Position numbers and translations under genes: made by a program
Notes under the pieces: model-generated
Seen by the model: the letters and a program-made list of their open reading frames with translations, nothing else
The model's database searches: none
What the model was told of the DNA's origin: nothing
From: Bacteroidia bacterium
GTDB taxonomy: Bacteria > Bacteroidota > Bacteroidia > UKL13-3
DNA: 64,000 nucleotides
Direction of reading: 5' to 3'
Assembly: GCA_025454875.1 (NCBI GenBank)
Contig: JALONP010000007.1
Span: 28,733-92,732, forward strand
In this document: positions 28,698-37,151 of the stretch, piece by piece
Layout: every line of letters starts with the position of its first letter
How positions within the stretch are numbered: the first letter of the stretch is position 1

Positions 28698-28824
28698 TGT
28701 GCGAAAGAGTACCAGGATGCATAATTGCCAAATTATTTGTAAAGCAAGGAGACACCAATAGTTAAGCTGTATCCTCGGGTAACGGCAGTTAACTTTTAAG
28801 GAAAGCCCAATATTAGTTGTTGAA

Positions 28825-29421
28825 ATGAAGATGTTTTCCAGTACCAATATTTTGTTTCCAACTTTGTTTTTTGGACTATTATTTTACTCGATACTATGTG
28901 GCTGCTCGCCTCAGAAATTTAAAAAATTTTCATACACAACAGTCAAGTATGATACGATTTCAAATTCAGATTTAATCGGTAAAACAACATTACTTGTAAT
29001 GGGACATATCTCTTGTCCTGCTACAATCAAAATGCTAAAGGATATACAGAAGGCAGACATTGATACGGTACAATACTTACTATTTTTAGAAAACACAAAC
29101 ACACAAATTCAAGCATACAATTCAGCAGATACATTAAATAATATATGGTCACAGATAAGGCTTGCTTTTAAAGCAGATACCCTATACATACCTTCGGTGG
29201 CATTTTGTACTAAAGAGCGAGTTGTTAAAAAACCAAATGGAACAGTTTTGATTAAAAATCAATGCAACGCATTAAAGTTTCGGTATAGAGCCTTTAACAG
29301 TCCTACTTGGTTTGTAACCAATCACTCTGGGAAAATTATTGCTAAAAGTACAGGTTGGTATGTGAACGTAAACAACCCGAAAGAAAAGCTACTATGCGTT
29401 TTAAAGGGAGAAATCAATTGA
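28825..29421 (+). CDS. lipoprotein with thioredoxin-like fold, no CxxC
   Basis: A 198-residue protein with a signal peptide and lipobox LCGC (Cys about residue 27). The segment TTLLVMGHISCPATIKMLKDIQ looks like the first strand and active-site helix of a thioredoxin fold, with a single Cys. A later SPTWFVTNHSGKIIAKSTGWY matches the cis-Pro loop and final strands. Together they suggest a TlpA/AhpC-like domain that has lost the resolving Cys. It probably acts in the periplasm. No operon partner within 70 bases. Confidence 0.65.
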   Translation: MKMFSSTNILFPTLFFGLLFYSILCGCSPQKFKKFSYTTVKYDTISNSDLIGKTTLLVMGHISCPATIKMLKDIQKADIDTVQYLLFLENTNTQIQAYNSADTLNNIWSQIRLAFKADTLYIPSVAFCTKERVVKKPNGTVLIKNQCNALKFRYRAFNSPTWFVTNHSGKIIAKSTGWYVNVNNPKEKLLCVLKGEIN

Positions 29422-29494
29422 AAGAGCTTACTTAAGGTAATCTATTTGTGTTATTTAATCAATTTATTTTTGAAACAGTGTAGATTTGGAATCA

Positions 29495-30622
29495 ATGAAA
29501 AAGGCTGTATGCGTATTTTTGCTATCCATTGGTTGTTCCGTTGTTTCCAACGCCCAACTCAACAATACTTTTTTGAGTGATAAAATTGTTGTAACATCAA
29601 AAGATAGTAATACATGGGGTTTTTCGGTTTCTAACTTCAATTACTTGCGCAATACTGAATACTTTAATGTGATTGAGTCGGGCCGCACGTTGTTTGGCTA
29701 CCAATTGCATCCGCAATTATTCGTGCAACCTTTTGAGCGGGTGAGACTGCAAGCTGGAGTTTTTGTTCAAAGCGATTTTGGCGCTACGCCCGTTATCAAT
29801 AAAGTATTACCAACGTTCACCATTAAATTTTTAAGCAAAAACCAAACAGAATCATTCACCTTTGGAACATTGGAAGGAGCATTGGCTCATCGGCTTATTG
29901 AGCCATTGTGGGATATTAATTCTGCAATAGAACGCAGAATAGAAAATGGGGCTCAGTTTAAAAGTGAACGCAATAAATTGTTTGTAGATGCTTGGATAAA
30001 TTGGGAACAATTTATTGAACGAGGCTCGCCTTACAAGGAACAATTTACTTCAGGATTGAATTTTACGCCAACACTTTTCAAAAGCGCAAAAGGACTTTTT
30101 ATCAATACACCATTGCAAGCAACAGCTTTTCACCGTGGCGGACAAATTGATTCCGATACCTCAAACATGATAATGCAAGTAAACGCAGCTTTGGGTTTGC
30201 AAATAGGAAACCAAGAAGTTAACAATGCATGGAAATGGCAAACAGAATTGTATTACACGCATTACCAAGAAAATTCAAACTCAGGATATTTTCCCTATCG
30301 AAATGGAAATGGTTTGTTTGCCAATGCGGCCATTACCCGAAACCATTTCACCCTTATGGGAAGTTATTGGCAAGGCAGCCAATGGATGGCACCACGTGGA
30401 ACAGTTTTGTACCAATCTGTTTCAATAGATAAACCAGGAGTTGTTGAGGCCAATAGGCAATTGTTTTTTTTGCGGTTACTGTATGCCAAAGAGTTGCGCA
30501 AAAGCCTTACTTTATCGGCACGTGTTGAGCCAGTGTATGATGTAAAAGCTTCGTTGCTCGACTTTAGTTATTCGCTTTATATTTCGTATAGGCTGGATAA
30601 GGTTATTGGTAGAATCAATTAA
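29495..30622 (+). CDS. putative outer-membrane protein
   Basis: A 375-residue protein with signal peptide MKKAVCVFLLSIGCSVVSNAQ, which is why the ATG at 29495 is used and not the TTG at 29486. The rest shows repeated aromatic, amphipathic strands (WGFSVSNFNYLRNTEYF, LGLQIGNQEVNNAWKWQTELYY, FTLMGSYWQGSQWMAP) consistent with a beta-barrel. No lipobox and no T9SS domain. It is a single-gene unit between the lipoprotein and carB. Function unknown. Confidence 0.6.
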   Translation: MKKAVCVFLLSIGCSVVSNAQLNNTFLSDKIVVTSKDSNTWGFSVSNFNYLRNTEYFNVIESGRTLFGYQLHPQLFVQPFERVRLQAGVFVQSDFGATPVINKVLPTFTIKFLSKNQTESFTFGTLEGALAHRLIEPLWDINSAIERRIENGAQFKSERNKLFVDAWINWEQFIERGSPYKEQFTSGLNFTPTLFKSAKGLFINTPLQATAFHRGGQIDSDTSNMIMQVNAALGLQIGNQEVNNAWKWQTELYYTHYQENSNSGYFPYRNGNGLFANAAITRNHFTLMGSYWQGSQWMAPRGTVLYQSVSIDKPGVVEANRQLFFLRLLYAKELRKSLTLSARVEPVYDVKASLLDFSYSLYISYRLDKVIGRIN

Positions 30623-30756
30623 AAACTTTCCACACGCTAAGGTACTTTCATCTATTCGCTTAAATTTGCCCAATTTTTAGGTGTTGCAATGCCTACTGCC
30701 TGATGGCAATGCTTTGGATCATCTCATTATCAAATTAGCTCATTATCACATCAGAT

Positions 30757-33576
30757 ATGCCAAAAGACAGCAGCATTAAATCAGTACTCATTATCGGTAG
30801 CGGTCCTATTATTATTGGTCAGGCCTGCGAGTTCGACTATTCAGGGAGTCAGGCAGCACGCTCATTGCGTGAGGAGGGAATACAGGTTTCGTTAATTAAC
30901 TCCAACCCAGCCACCATTATGACCGACCCCGTTACTGCTGAGCATGTTTATTTGTGGCCATTGGAACCGGCTAGCATTGAAAGAATCTTGCAAGAGCGCA
31001 AAATAGATGCAGTATTGCCAACCATGGGTGGTCAAACGGCATTGAACCTTGCAATTGAATGCGAAGAGCTGGGCATTTGGGAAAAATATGGAGTGCGTAT
31101 GATTGGGGTAGACACCAAGGCCATTGAAACGACTGAAAACCGTGAAGCGTTTCGTCAAAAAATGATTGAAATTGGGGTGGGCGTAGCGCCAAGTCGTACA
31201 GCCAATTCTTTTTTAGAAGGAAAAGAAATTGCCCAGGAAATAGGCTTTCCCTTGGTTATTCGTCCTTCCTATACATTGGGCGGAACCGGAGGTGGTTTTG
31301 TTTGGAAAAAGGAGGAATTAGACGCGGCTCTTCAACGTGGGCTTTCGGCATCACCTACTCATGAAGTGTTGGTTGAAAAAGCGGTGTTCGGCTGGAAAGA
31401 ATATGAGTTGGAATTGTTGCGCGATGCCAATAACAATGTTACGGTTATTTGTGTAATTGAAAACTTTGACCCAATGGGTATTCATACAGGCGACTCTATT
31501 ACGGTGGCTCCAGCTATGACGTTGAGTGATACTTGCTACCAAAAAATGAGGGATATGGCCATTCACATGATGCGCAGTATTGGTAATTTTAATGGAGGGT
31601 GCAATGTGCAGTTTTCGGTAAATCCAGAAAACGAAGACATCATCGCCATTGAAATTAACCCACGCGTTTCTCGTTCATCCGCATTGGCATCAAAAGCTAC
31701 AGGATATCCGATTGCTAAAATTGCTTCAAAATTAGCGATTGGTTATACTCTGGATGAATTAAAAAATCCAGTAACACAAACTACTTCTGCATTTTTTGAG
31801 CCGGCATTGGATTATGTGATTGTGAAAATTCCACGCTTTAATTTTGATAAATTTAAAGGTGCCGACAAAACGTTGGGCTTGCAAATGAAATCGGTTGGAG
31901 AAGTAATGGGCATTGGCCGCACGTTTATTGAAGCGTTGCAAAAAGCTTGTCAGAGCTTGGAAATTAAACGCAATGGTTTGGGTGCAGATGGCTACCAAAA
32001 TCGAAATCTCGAAGAGATTGTAGAAAAACTAAAATACCCAAGTTGGGACAGGCTGTTTGCAGTAAAAGACGCATTGAGTTTGGGCGTTCCAATTTCATCT
32101 GTAGAAAAAATCACTAAAATTGATCGTTGGTTTCTAACACAAATCAATGATATGGTTCGAGTAGAAACCGACACCAGAAGATTTAATTTGAAAAATATGC
32201 CGCGTGAGCTGATGCTTGAGTTAAAGCAAAAAGGCTACAGCGATGTGCAAATTGCTTGGTTGCTTGGAGCCGATACTACTGAAGAAGAAGTACGTGCATT
32301 GCGCAAAGAAATGGGAATTGTGCGCACGTACAAAACAGTTGATACGTGTGCAGCTGAGTTCTCATCGCCTACCAATTATTTTTACTCAACCTATGATGGC
32401 GCAAATGAAAGTAAGGTAAGTGACAAGAAAAAAATTGTGGTATTGGGTTCAGGTCCAAACCGCATTGGGCAGGGGATTGAGTTTGATTACAGTTGTGTTC
32501 ATGGATTGTTAGCAGCTAAAGAATGTGGCTATGAAACCATCATGATTAATTGCAACCCAGAAACGGTAAGTACGGATTTTACCACAGCCGATAAATTGTA
32601 TTTTGAACCGGTATTTTGGGAACACTTATTGGATATCGTAGAGCATGAAAAGCCGGAAGGGGTTATCGTGCAACTGGGAGGTCAAACGGCATTAAAGCTT
32701 GCTAAAAAACTCAAAGAACATGGCATTAAGATCATAGGAACTGATTATGAAAGCATGGACCTATCAGAAGACCGTGGTTCGTTTTCTGATTTGTTGAAGG
32801 AGTTAAACATTCCATACCCTATGTATGGTGTTGCCGAAGATGCTGAAGAAGCAATTAAAGTTGCCAATCAAGTGGGTTACCCGGTGCTTGTGAGGCCAAG
32901 TTACGTTCTGGGTGGACAAGGAATGAAAATCGTAATCAATGATGAAGAGCTGGAAAAAGCAGTAATTGAGTTGTTGGGCGATTTACCTGGTAATCGTGTA
33001 TTGATTGACCACTTTTTAGATAGAGCAGAAGAAGCAGAAATTGATTTGATATGCGATGGAACGGATGTACAAGTTGTAGGCATGATGGAACATATTGAAC
33101 CAGCCGGAATTCACTCAGGCGATTCGAGCGCTGTGTTACCACCATTTAGCTTAAGCTCGACTGTGAAAGAACAAATGCAAGATTACGCGCTTAAGCTTGC
33201 AACCAGCATGAATATTTTAGGCTTACTCAATATTCAATTCGCTATTAAAAACGAAAAAGTGTATGTGATTGAAGCCAATCCACGCGCTTCGCGTACAGTT
33301 CCTTTTATTGCCAAGGCGCACCAAATTCCTTACATTAATATTGCTACTAAAGTAATGTTGGGAGCTAATAAATTAAAGGACTTCACCTTTGAACCAAAGC
33401 TTGTGGGCTATGCGATTAAAGAACCCGTTTTTTCGTTCAACAAGTTTGAAGGAGTAAACAAAGAATTAGGACCAGAAATGAAATCAACAGGTGAAGCTAT
33501 TCGTTTTATCAAAGACCTGCAAGATCCAATTTTTAGAACTTGGATTAAGGAAAAGAGTATGTACTTAAGTAGGTAA
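30757..33576 (+). CDS. carB: carbamoyl-phosphate synthase large subunit
   Basis: A 939-residue enzyme that makes carbamoyl phosphate from bicarbonate, ATP and ammonia supplied by CarA, for pyrimidine and arginine synthesis. Both synthetase halves with ATP-grasp folds are seen: the first begins SVLIIGSGPIIIGQACEFDY, the second KIVVLGSGPNRIGQGIEFDY. Metal and ATP residues lie in EINPRVSRSSALASKATGYP and VIEANPRASRTVPFIAKAHQ. Compared with E. coli CarB (about 1073 residues) the C-terminal MGS-like allosteric domain is missing, as is common in Bacteroidota. The 3' end (33322-33576) recurs, diverged, at 35604-35858. carA is not adjacent. Confidence 0.96.
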   Translation: MPKDSSIKSVLIIGSGPIIIGQACEFDYSGSQAARSLREEGIQVSLINSNPATIMTDPVTAEHVYLWPLEPASIERILQERKIDAVLPTMGGQTALNLAIECEELGIWEKYGVRMIGVDTKAIETTENREAFRQKMIEIGVGVAPSRTANSFLEGKEIAQEIGFPLVIRPSYTLGGTGGGFVWKKEELDAALQRGLSASPTHEVLVEKAVFGWKEYELELLRDANNNVTVICVIENFDPMGIHTGDSITVAPAMTLSDTCYQKMRDMAIHMMRSIGNFNGGCNVQFSVNPENEDIIAIEINPRVSRSSALASKATGYPIAKIASKLAIGYTLDELKNPVTQTTSAFFEPALDYVIVKIPRFNFDKFKGADKTLGLQMKSVGEVMGIGRTFIEALQKACQSLEIKRNGLGADGYQNRNLEEIVEKLKYPSWDRLFAVKDALSLGVPISSVEKITKIDRWFLTQINDMVRVETDTRRFNLKNMPRELMLELKQKGYSDVQIAWLLGADTTEEEVRALRKEMGIVRTYKTVDTCAAEFSSPTNYFYSTYDGANESKVSDKKKIVVLGSGPNRIGQGIEFDYSCVHGLLAAKECGYETIMINCNPETVSTDFTTADKLYFEPVFWEHLLDIVEHEKPEGVIVQLGGQTALKLAKKLKEHGIKIIGTDYESMDLSEDRGSFSDLLKELNIPYPMYGVAEDAEEAIKVANQVGYPVLVRPSYVLGGQGMKIVINDEELEKAVIELLGDLPGNRVLIDHFLDRAEEAEIDLICDGTDVQVVGMMEHIEPAGIHSGDSSAVLPPFSLSSTVKEQMQDYALKLATSMNILGLLNIQFAIKNEKVYVIEANPRASRTVPFIAKAHQIPYINIATKVMLGANKLKDFTFEPKLVGYAIKEPVFSFNKFEGVNKELGPEMKSTGEAIRFIKDLQDPIFRTWIKEKSMYLSR

Positions 33577-33630
33577 TAATTCCAAATTTTCTTACCTTGC
33601 ATTAAATTCAACTATTTTAGCATCAACAAC

Positions 33631-33801
33631 ATGAAAACACATACAATTAGCGAAACCGTTGTAAAGCTTTCAAAAATTGGAAGAACAAGAGACATACTAG
33701 AAGCAATTACCAAAGAAAGAGAAAGTGGAGGGAGAGGAACGGGCAAAAGTTCAGACGGCAAAGTTGTTGTTGTGAGGGTTGGGGCTTCAAGTAGAAAATA
33801 G
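33631..33801 (+). CDS. small hypothetical protein
   Basis: A 56-residue ORF with ATG start at 33631. It starts MKTHTISETVVKLSKIGRT and continues with a charged helix (RDILEAITKERESGG) and a Gly/Ser/Val-rich tail (VVVVRVGASSRK). No signal peptide. It sits 54 bases after carB and 18 bases before the membrane-protein gene, on the same strand and inside the cargo between the two carB ends. No family recognised; coding nature is moderately supported by codon pattern and position. Confidence 0.5.
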   Translation: MKTHTISETVVKLSKIGRTRDILEAITKERESGGRGTGKSSDGKVVVVRVGASSRK

Positions 33802-33819
33802 CGTTCATCAATAAACCCC

Positions 33820-34596
33820 ATGAATATTGCCCTAACTACTATTACCCTATTTTCAATACTATCTCCAGGGATAATTTTCAGAAGGTTTTATTATACAGAA
33901 GAGTTTTCAAAAGAATATTTCAAACAATCTTATGTAGATTTATTTTTTGCTAGTTTTCTTCCTTCTTTTTCAATGCATTTTATAGGGGTCACTTTCATTC
34001 ATTTTTTAGGAAATGAGATTCAAATTGAAACAATTTCAATTTTATTAAGCGGAAACGACAATCCTGATTTTGTTACAAAGGCATTTTCAAATATACACTC
34101 TAGCGGTTCGCGGATTATGCTATACTTTTTTGTGTTAGCAATTTTTTCTGCGATGTTCGGATATGCATGCAAATTAGCTGTCAGACACTTTAGGTTAGAT
34201 AGAAAATACAAGCTGTTTAGGTTTCAAAATGAATGGCATTATTTATTTACTGGCGAAATACTAGATTTTCCTCGGGTTCTAGGCAAATCAGAAAATATTT
34301 CTTTTCGCTTTGTAGATGTCTTAGTAAATACCTCTGAAGGGAGTATACTTTATATGGGAATACTAGCGGACTATCTCCTATCCAACGAAGGAGGACTGGA
34401 TAGAATTATTTTACGAGATGTGAAAAGAAGATTCTTAAAAGAAGACAATCATAATAATGCCAATGTGTATTACAATTTACCTGGAGAGTTTTTAACGATT
34501 GAATCAAGCAAAATTGAAAATATCCATATTACTTATTACTCTCTTCAAATTGAAGAAGAGCTCGAAAGGCAAATACGGGATATTGAAATTGATTAA
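33820..34596 (+). CDS. three-TM membrane protein, DUF6338-like
   Basis: A 258-residue protein with three likely membrane helices (about residues 4-22, 42-66 and 97-120), followed by a cytoplasmic C-terminal domain of about 135 residues. That part has NEWHYLFTGEILDFP, FVDVLV, SILYMGILADYLLSNEGGLDRIIL and a final YNLPGEFL segment. The pattern (short hydrophobic N-terminus, then WxYLFxGE and LYxGIxxDYxLxxxGxLDRIxL) recalls DUF6338 proteins, of unknown function; the match is from memory only. It is the largest gene of the carB-bounded cargo and could be a standalone accessory gene. Confidence 0.6.
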   Translation: MNIALTTITLFSILSPGIIFRRFYYTEEFSKEYFKQSYVDLFFASFLPSFSMHFIGVTFIHFLGNEIQIETISILLSGNDNPDFVTKAFSNIHSSGSRIMLYFFVLAIFSAMFGYACKLAVRHFRLDRKYKLFRFQNEWHYLFTGEILDFPRVLGKSENISFRFVDVLVNTSEGSILYMGILADYLLSNEGGLDRIILRDVKRRFLKEDNHNNANVYYNLPGEFLTIESSKIENIHITYYSLQIEEELERQIRDIEID

Positions 34597-34635
34597 AAAC
34601 GCTCTCGACCTAAGCCACTGGGATTAACACCGATA

Positions 34636-34691
34636 CTGTCCAAAAAAGGGTGTAAAGTTTAAATACGGGGGTCTAAACAATTTTAGACAGG
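34636..34691. repeat. short inverted-repeat remnant, possibly from an insertion element
   Basis: The left end reads CTGTCCAAAAAAGG and the right end, reverse complemented, reads CTGTCTAAAATTG: ten of the first twelve bases match as terminal inverted repeats, 56 bases apart. A second inverted repeat (GTCTAAA/TTTAGAC) lies inside the right end. The TGTCCAAAAAA-type end resembles tips of several IS families. No transposase is left. It sits between two cargo genes. Confidence 0.35.
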
Positions 34692-34731
34692 GAAACGTAA
34701 GATTTGTTGTTAAAAAAACGAGTACCAAAAA

Positions 34732-35016
34732 ATGAAAAGAGAAAGCCTAATAGGAACATGGATTCACCCTGAATCTAATTCAATAATGGAAATTTCTTCA
34801 ATGAAGTATGCTATCGTTAGTTTAAAAATAAATGGGGAAGAGACCCTTAACTCCCCCAAAGAAGAGGTAATAGTCTTTGAAAAAATATTTGGCTATTATT
34901 CTAATCGGATTGGGATCATTTTTAATACTAAAGATTCTATATCCATATATAGATTTGATAATCCTTGGGAGTTGGATAAAGCCAAATCATTAGGAATATT
35001 TATCAAAAACGATTAA
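34732..35016 (+). CDS. small hypothetical protein, lipocalin-like start
   Basis: A 94-residue cytoplasmic-looking protein without signal peptide. It opens with SLIGTWIHPESNSIMEIS, like small lipocalin-type beta-barrel domains, and continues with alternating strands (YAIVSLKING, RIGIIFNTKDSISIYRF). No family assigned. It lies 14 bases before the next lipoprotein gene on the same strand and may be co-transcribed with it. Part of the cargo between the two carB 3' ends. Confidence 0.55.
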   Translation: MKRESLIGTWIHPESNSIMEISSMKYAIVSLKINGEETLNSPKEEVIVFEKIFGYYSNRIGIIFNTKDSISIYRFDNPWELDKAKSLGIFIKND

Positions 35017-35030
35017 CCAATTTTTATTAT

Positions 35031-35438
35031 ATGAAGAATATATTAGTTACGCTTGTCTTAATTATTGGATTAGTAGCCTGTAAAAAGGCACCACCAAAAG
35101 ATGACCCCAAAACTACAACAAGTACAACAGCCTCAACAACTGGCTATTTAAAAGATTCAGACATAAAAGGTGATTGGATAAGGGCTTATACTTCTCAATG
35201 GGTCGAGTTAAGAGGAATAAATCCTGCTACTAAAATAGGGTTAGCTTTAACTGATTTTAGCAGTGTGGTTGGCACTTATACCTTAGACAGCAACTCCTTT
35301 AGTATTGATTTACCCGCAGTACCTTCAAAAAGTATTCTGATTTTAAAGTACACTGCTGATAGTTGTTTTATTAGAAACGACAGTTTTTTTGGTATTTATC
35401 GTAATGATAATCGGGTTAGCTTATTATTTACAAAGTAG
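35031..35438 (+). CDS. small lipoprotein
   Basis: A 135-residue protein with signal peptide and lipobox LVAC (Cys about residue 17), then a Lys/Thr/Ser-rich linker and a compact beta-domain (about residues 45-135; DIKGDWIRAYTSQWVELRG, later KSILILKYTADSCFIRND). The layout resembles the lipoprotein at 24723 (lipobox, charged linker, GxW beta-domain), though I see no clear residue-level similarity. It is the last cargo gene before the carB fragment. Confidence 0.65.
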   Translation: MKNILVTLVLIIGLVACKKAPPKDDPKTTTSTTASTTGYLKDSDIKGDWIRAYTSQWVELRGINPATKIGLALTDFSSVVGTYTLDSNSFSIDLPAVPSKSILILKYTADSCFIRNDSFFGIYRNDNRVSLLFTK

Positions 35439-35603
35439 CGTTTAAACAGTCACATTTGATTAAATAGAACTGTATGGATTCGTTAAATTCCAAGTCAAAT
35501 TGGTGAACGAATTGAGTAATTTGAACTAAATTAAATATCTAATTTTGCTAAACGTAATTCTCTCATTAATGATTAGCTAAAATATATAGAGCATTTAACA
35601 CAT

Positions 35604-35858
35604 CAAATTCCGTATATCAATATTGCTACCAAGGTAATGTTGGGAGCCCAAAAGCTAAAAGACTTCACCTTTGAACCAAAGCTTGTAGGATATGCGATTA
35701 AAGAACCCGTTTTTTCGTTCAATAAGTTTGAAGGAGTAAACAAAGAATTGGGCCCAGAAATGAAATCAACAGGAGAGGCTATTCGTTTTATCAAAGACTT
35801 GCAAGATCCTTTGTTCCGCCAATGGACAAAAGAGAAGAGCATGTATTTGAGTAGGTAG
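35604..35858 (+). pseudogene. duplicated 3' end of carB
   Basis: 255 bases align without gaps to carB 33322-33576. By hand count there are about 36 base differences (about 86% identical), and only 4 of 84 residues differ: N to Q, I to L, T to Q and I to T. Most base changes are silent, so both copies were under selection as functional carB ends before one was cut off. The fragment has no start or upstream homology; the match stops at about 35600. It marks the far boundary of the cargo. Confidence 0.9.
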
Positions 35859-36210
35859 TGCCCTAAATGCACTTCAAAAAGGAGGAATGGTCCAATCTTA
35901 TACTAATGGGCAATTTTACACTAAAACAATAACGGGAGTAGGCAACAGTTATTCATTTTGGCAGGATTGCAACGAGTGTTTGAACTTACTAAGCGGTTTG
36001 ACCTTGCTCTTTTTCGGAGCATGAACAAGCTACCCAATCGGTTTCGTACCGTTCATTTTTTGACAATAGTAGCGTTGAAATTCCGCAATACGAGCCTAAC
36101 GTCAAACTTCGGCCTGCGAATTTGCGGTTGGGCACATGCATTCTTTTTAAGGCAACTGTAAAAACTTAAGGCAGCATTGTTTATTTGTTGATTTAGTGAT
36201 ATTTGTATAC
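35859..36210. other. 352-base stretch with no supported gene
   Basis: Directly after the carB fragment there is an open frame without a start (35851-36024), reading ALNALQKGGMVQ and later GVGNSYSFWQDCNECLNLL, which looks like the tail of some protein but has no recognisable family. The rest, up to the ATG at 36211, shows no tRNA, hairpin terminator or clear promoter. It may hold debris of the original carB downstream region. Confidence 0.4.
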
Positions 36211-37041
36211 ATGACAAAAAACATCATCAAGATTGTAATGGGCACAGTGATTTGCATGATGGCCGCCAACTTATACTCACTATCCGATGGAGGTTTTAAT
36301 GTAACTGGAGCACCAGGAGAAGGCGACTGTACTGGTTGTCACAATGCGAGCACAACCAACAGTGATCCTAATGGAAGTATTGCCATTGCCATTGACAGCG
36401 CTAATGGATTTTATGAGCCAGGGAAAACGTATCCGGTAAAGGTAACGATTGGTTATGCTGGTAAAACACGTTTTGGGTTTGCGTTTACTTCTCGGCAAAC
36501 AGGTTCAGGCACCTATGTTGGATCATTTACCGCCAACCCACAAAGTGGTGTTGTAAATCGAACAGAGTATGTTGCGCACACACAGTTAGGGTCGTTTGCA
36601 AACAATGAACAAACATGGCAGTTTACTTGGACGGCCCCAGATACAATTGAAGGTGATGTTCAATTTTACGTTGCGGGTGTAGCAGCCAATGCGGATAATG
36701 GAAATACAGGGGACTTGGTATACACCCAAAGTTTAACGCTTAAAAAGGCAGGAACAACAAGTCTTAAACAAATACAGCTTCCTCATGCGCAAATCACTCT
36801 TTTCCCCAACCCTGCGACAGATATAGTATATGTTCAACAGCTACAAAAGGAAGCCATAAAAGAGGCAATATTGGTGAATGCAAATGGTAAAATGGTTCTT
36901 CGATTTACAAGAACAGCAATTGAAGAATCAGGTAGCAATACAATTTTACATCTCACCGATAAACTTCCATCAGGTGTTTATTTTCTTCAAATCAAACAAT
37001 CTCACACCAGCGGTTATTACAAGCTTTACATTGGGCATTAA
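36211..37041 (+). CDS. choice-of-anchor V domain protein with T9SS sorting domain
   Basis: A 276-residue exported protein with an N-terminal hydrophobic signal (TVICMMAANLYS). The motif CTGCH near residue 43 is a possible haem c attachment site and typical of the choice-of-anchor V/Reelin-like family. A beta-sandwich follows (RFGFAFTSRQTGSGTYVG, WQFTWTAPDTIEGDVQFYVAG). The C-terminal sorting domain starts ITLFPNPATDIVYVQQ and ends SGVYFLQIKQSHTSGYYKLYIGH. It is probably displayed on the surface. The ATG at 36211 is chosen over the GTG at 36196. Single-gene unit. Confidence 0.8.
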   Translation: MTKNIIKIVMGTVICMMAANLYSLSDGGFNVTGAPGEGDCTGCHNASTTNSDPNGSIAIAIDSANGFYEPGKTYPVKVTIGYAGKTRFGFAFTSRQTGSGTYVGSFTANPQSGVVNRTEYVAHTQLGSFANNEQTWQFTWTAPDTIEGDVQFYVAGVAANADNGNTGDLVYTQSLTLKKAGTTSLKQIQLPHAQITLFPNPATDIVYVQQLQKEAIKEAILVNANGKMVLRFTRTAIEESGSNTILHLTDKLPSGVYFLQIKQSHTSGYYKLYIGH

Positions 37042-37116
37042 GGAGAGTTCTTGTTTTATTGAAGCAGCTATTATTTTATTAGCAGATGCAGCAGATTTAA
37101 AGGGGCTCTGAAATAT

Positions 37117-37147
37117 TTTGTAAGTTGAGATAAGGTTGGTATCTTTA
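37117..37147 (+). promoter_or_regulatory. candidate Bacteroidota-type promoter for the lamin-tail gene
   Basis: TTTG at 37117-37120, 19 bases, then TATCTTTA at 37140-37147. This matches the consensus TTTG-N19-TAnnTTTG except for the last base. It ends only 4 bases before the ATG at 37152, so a transcript would start at or inside the annotated start, giving a leaderless mRNA or pointing to a later start codon. Confidence 0.35.
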
Positions 37148-37151
37148 CCTT

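Noticed and set aside
29445..29472. TTTG and TATTTTTG boxes upstream of 29495
   Set aside because: The spacing is 16 bases, short of the usual 19-21; too weak to call alone.
35851..36024. Startless frame ALNALQKGGMVQ... ending ECLNLLSGLTLLFFGA after the carB fragment
   Set aside because: Reads like a protein tail but has no start, no recognised family and lies in possible junction debris; not enough to call a gene.
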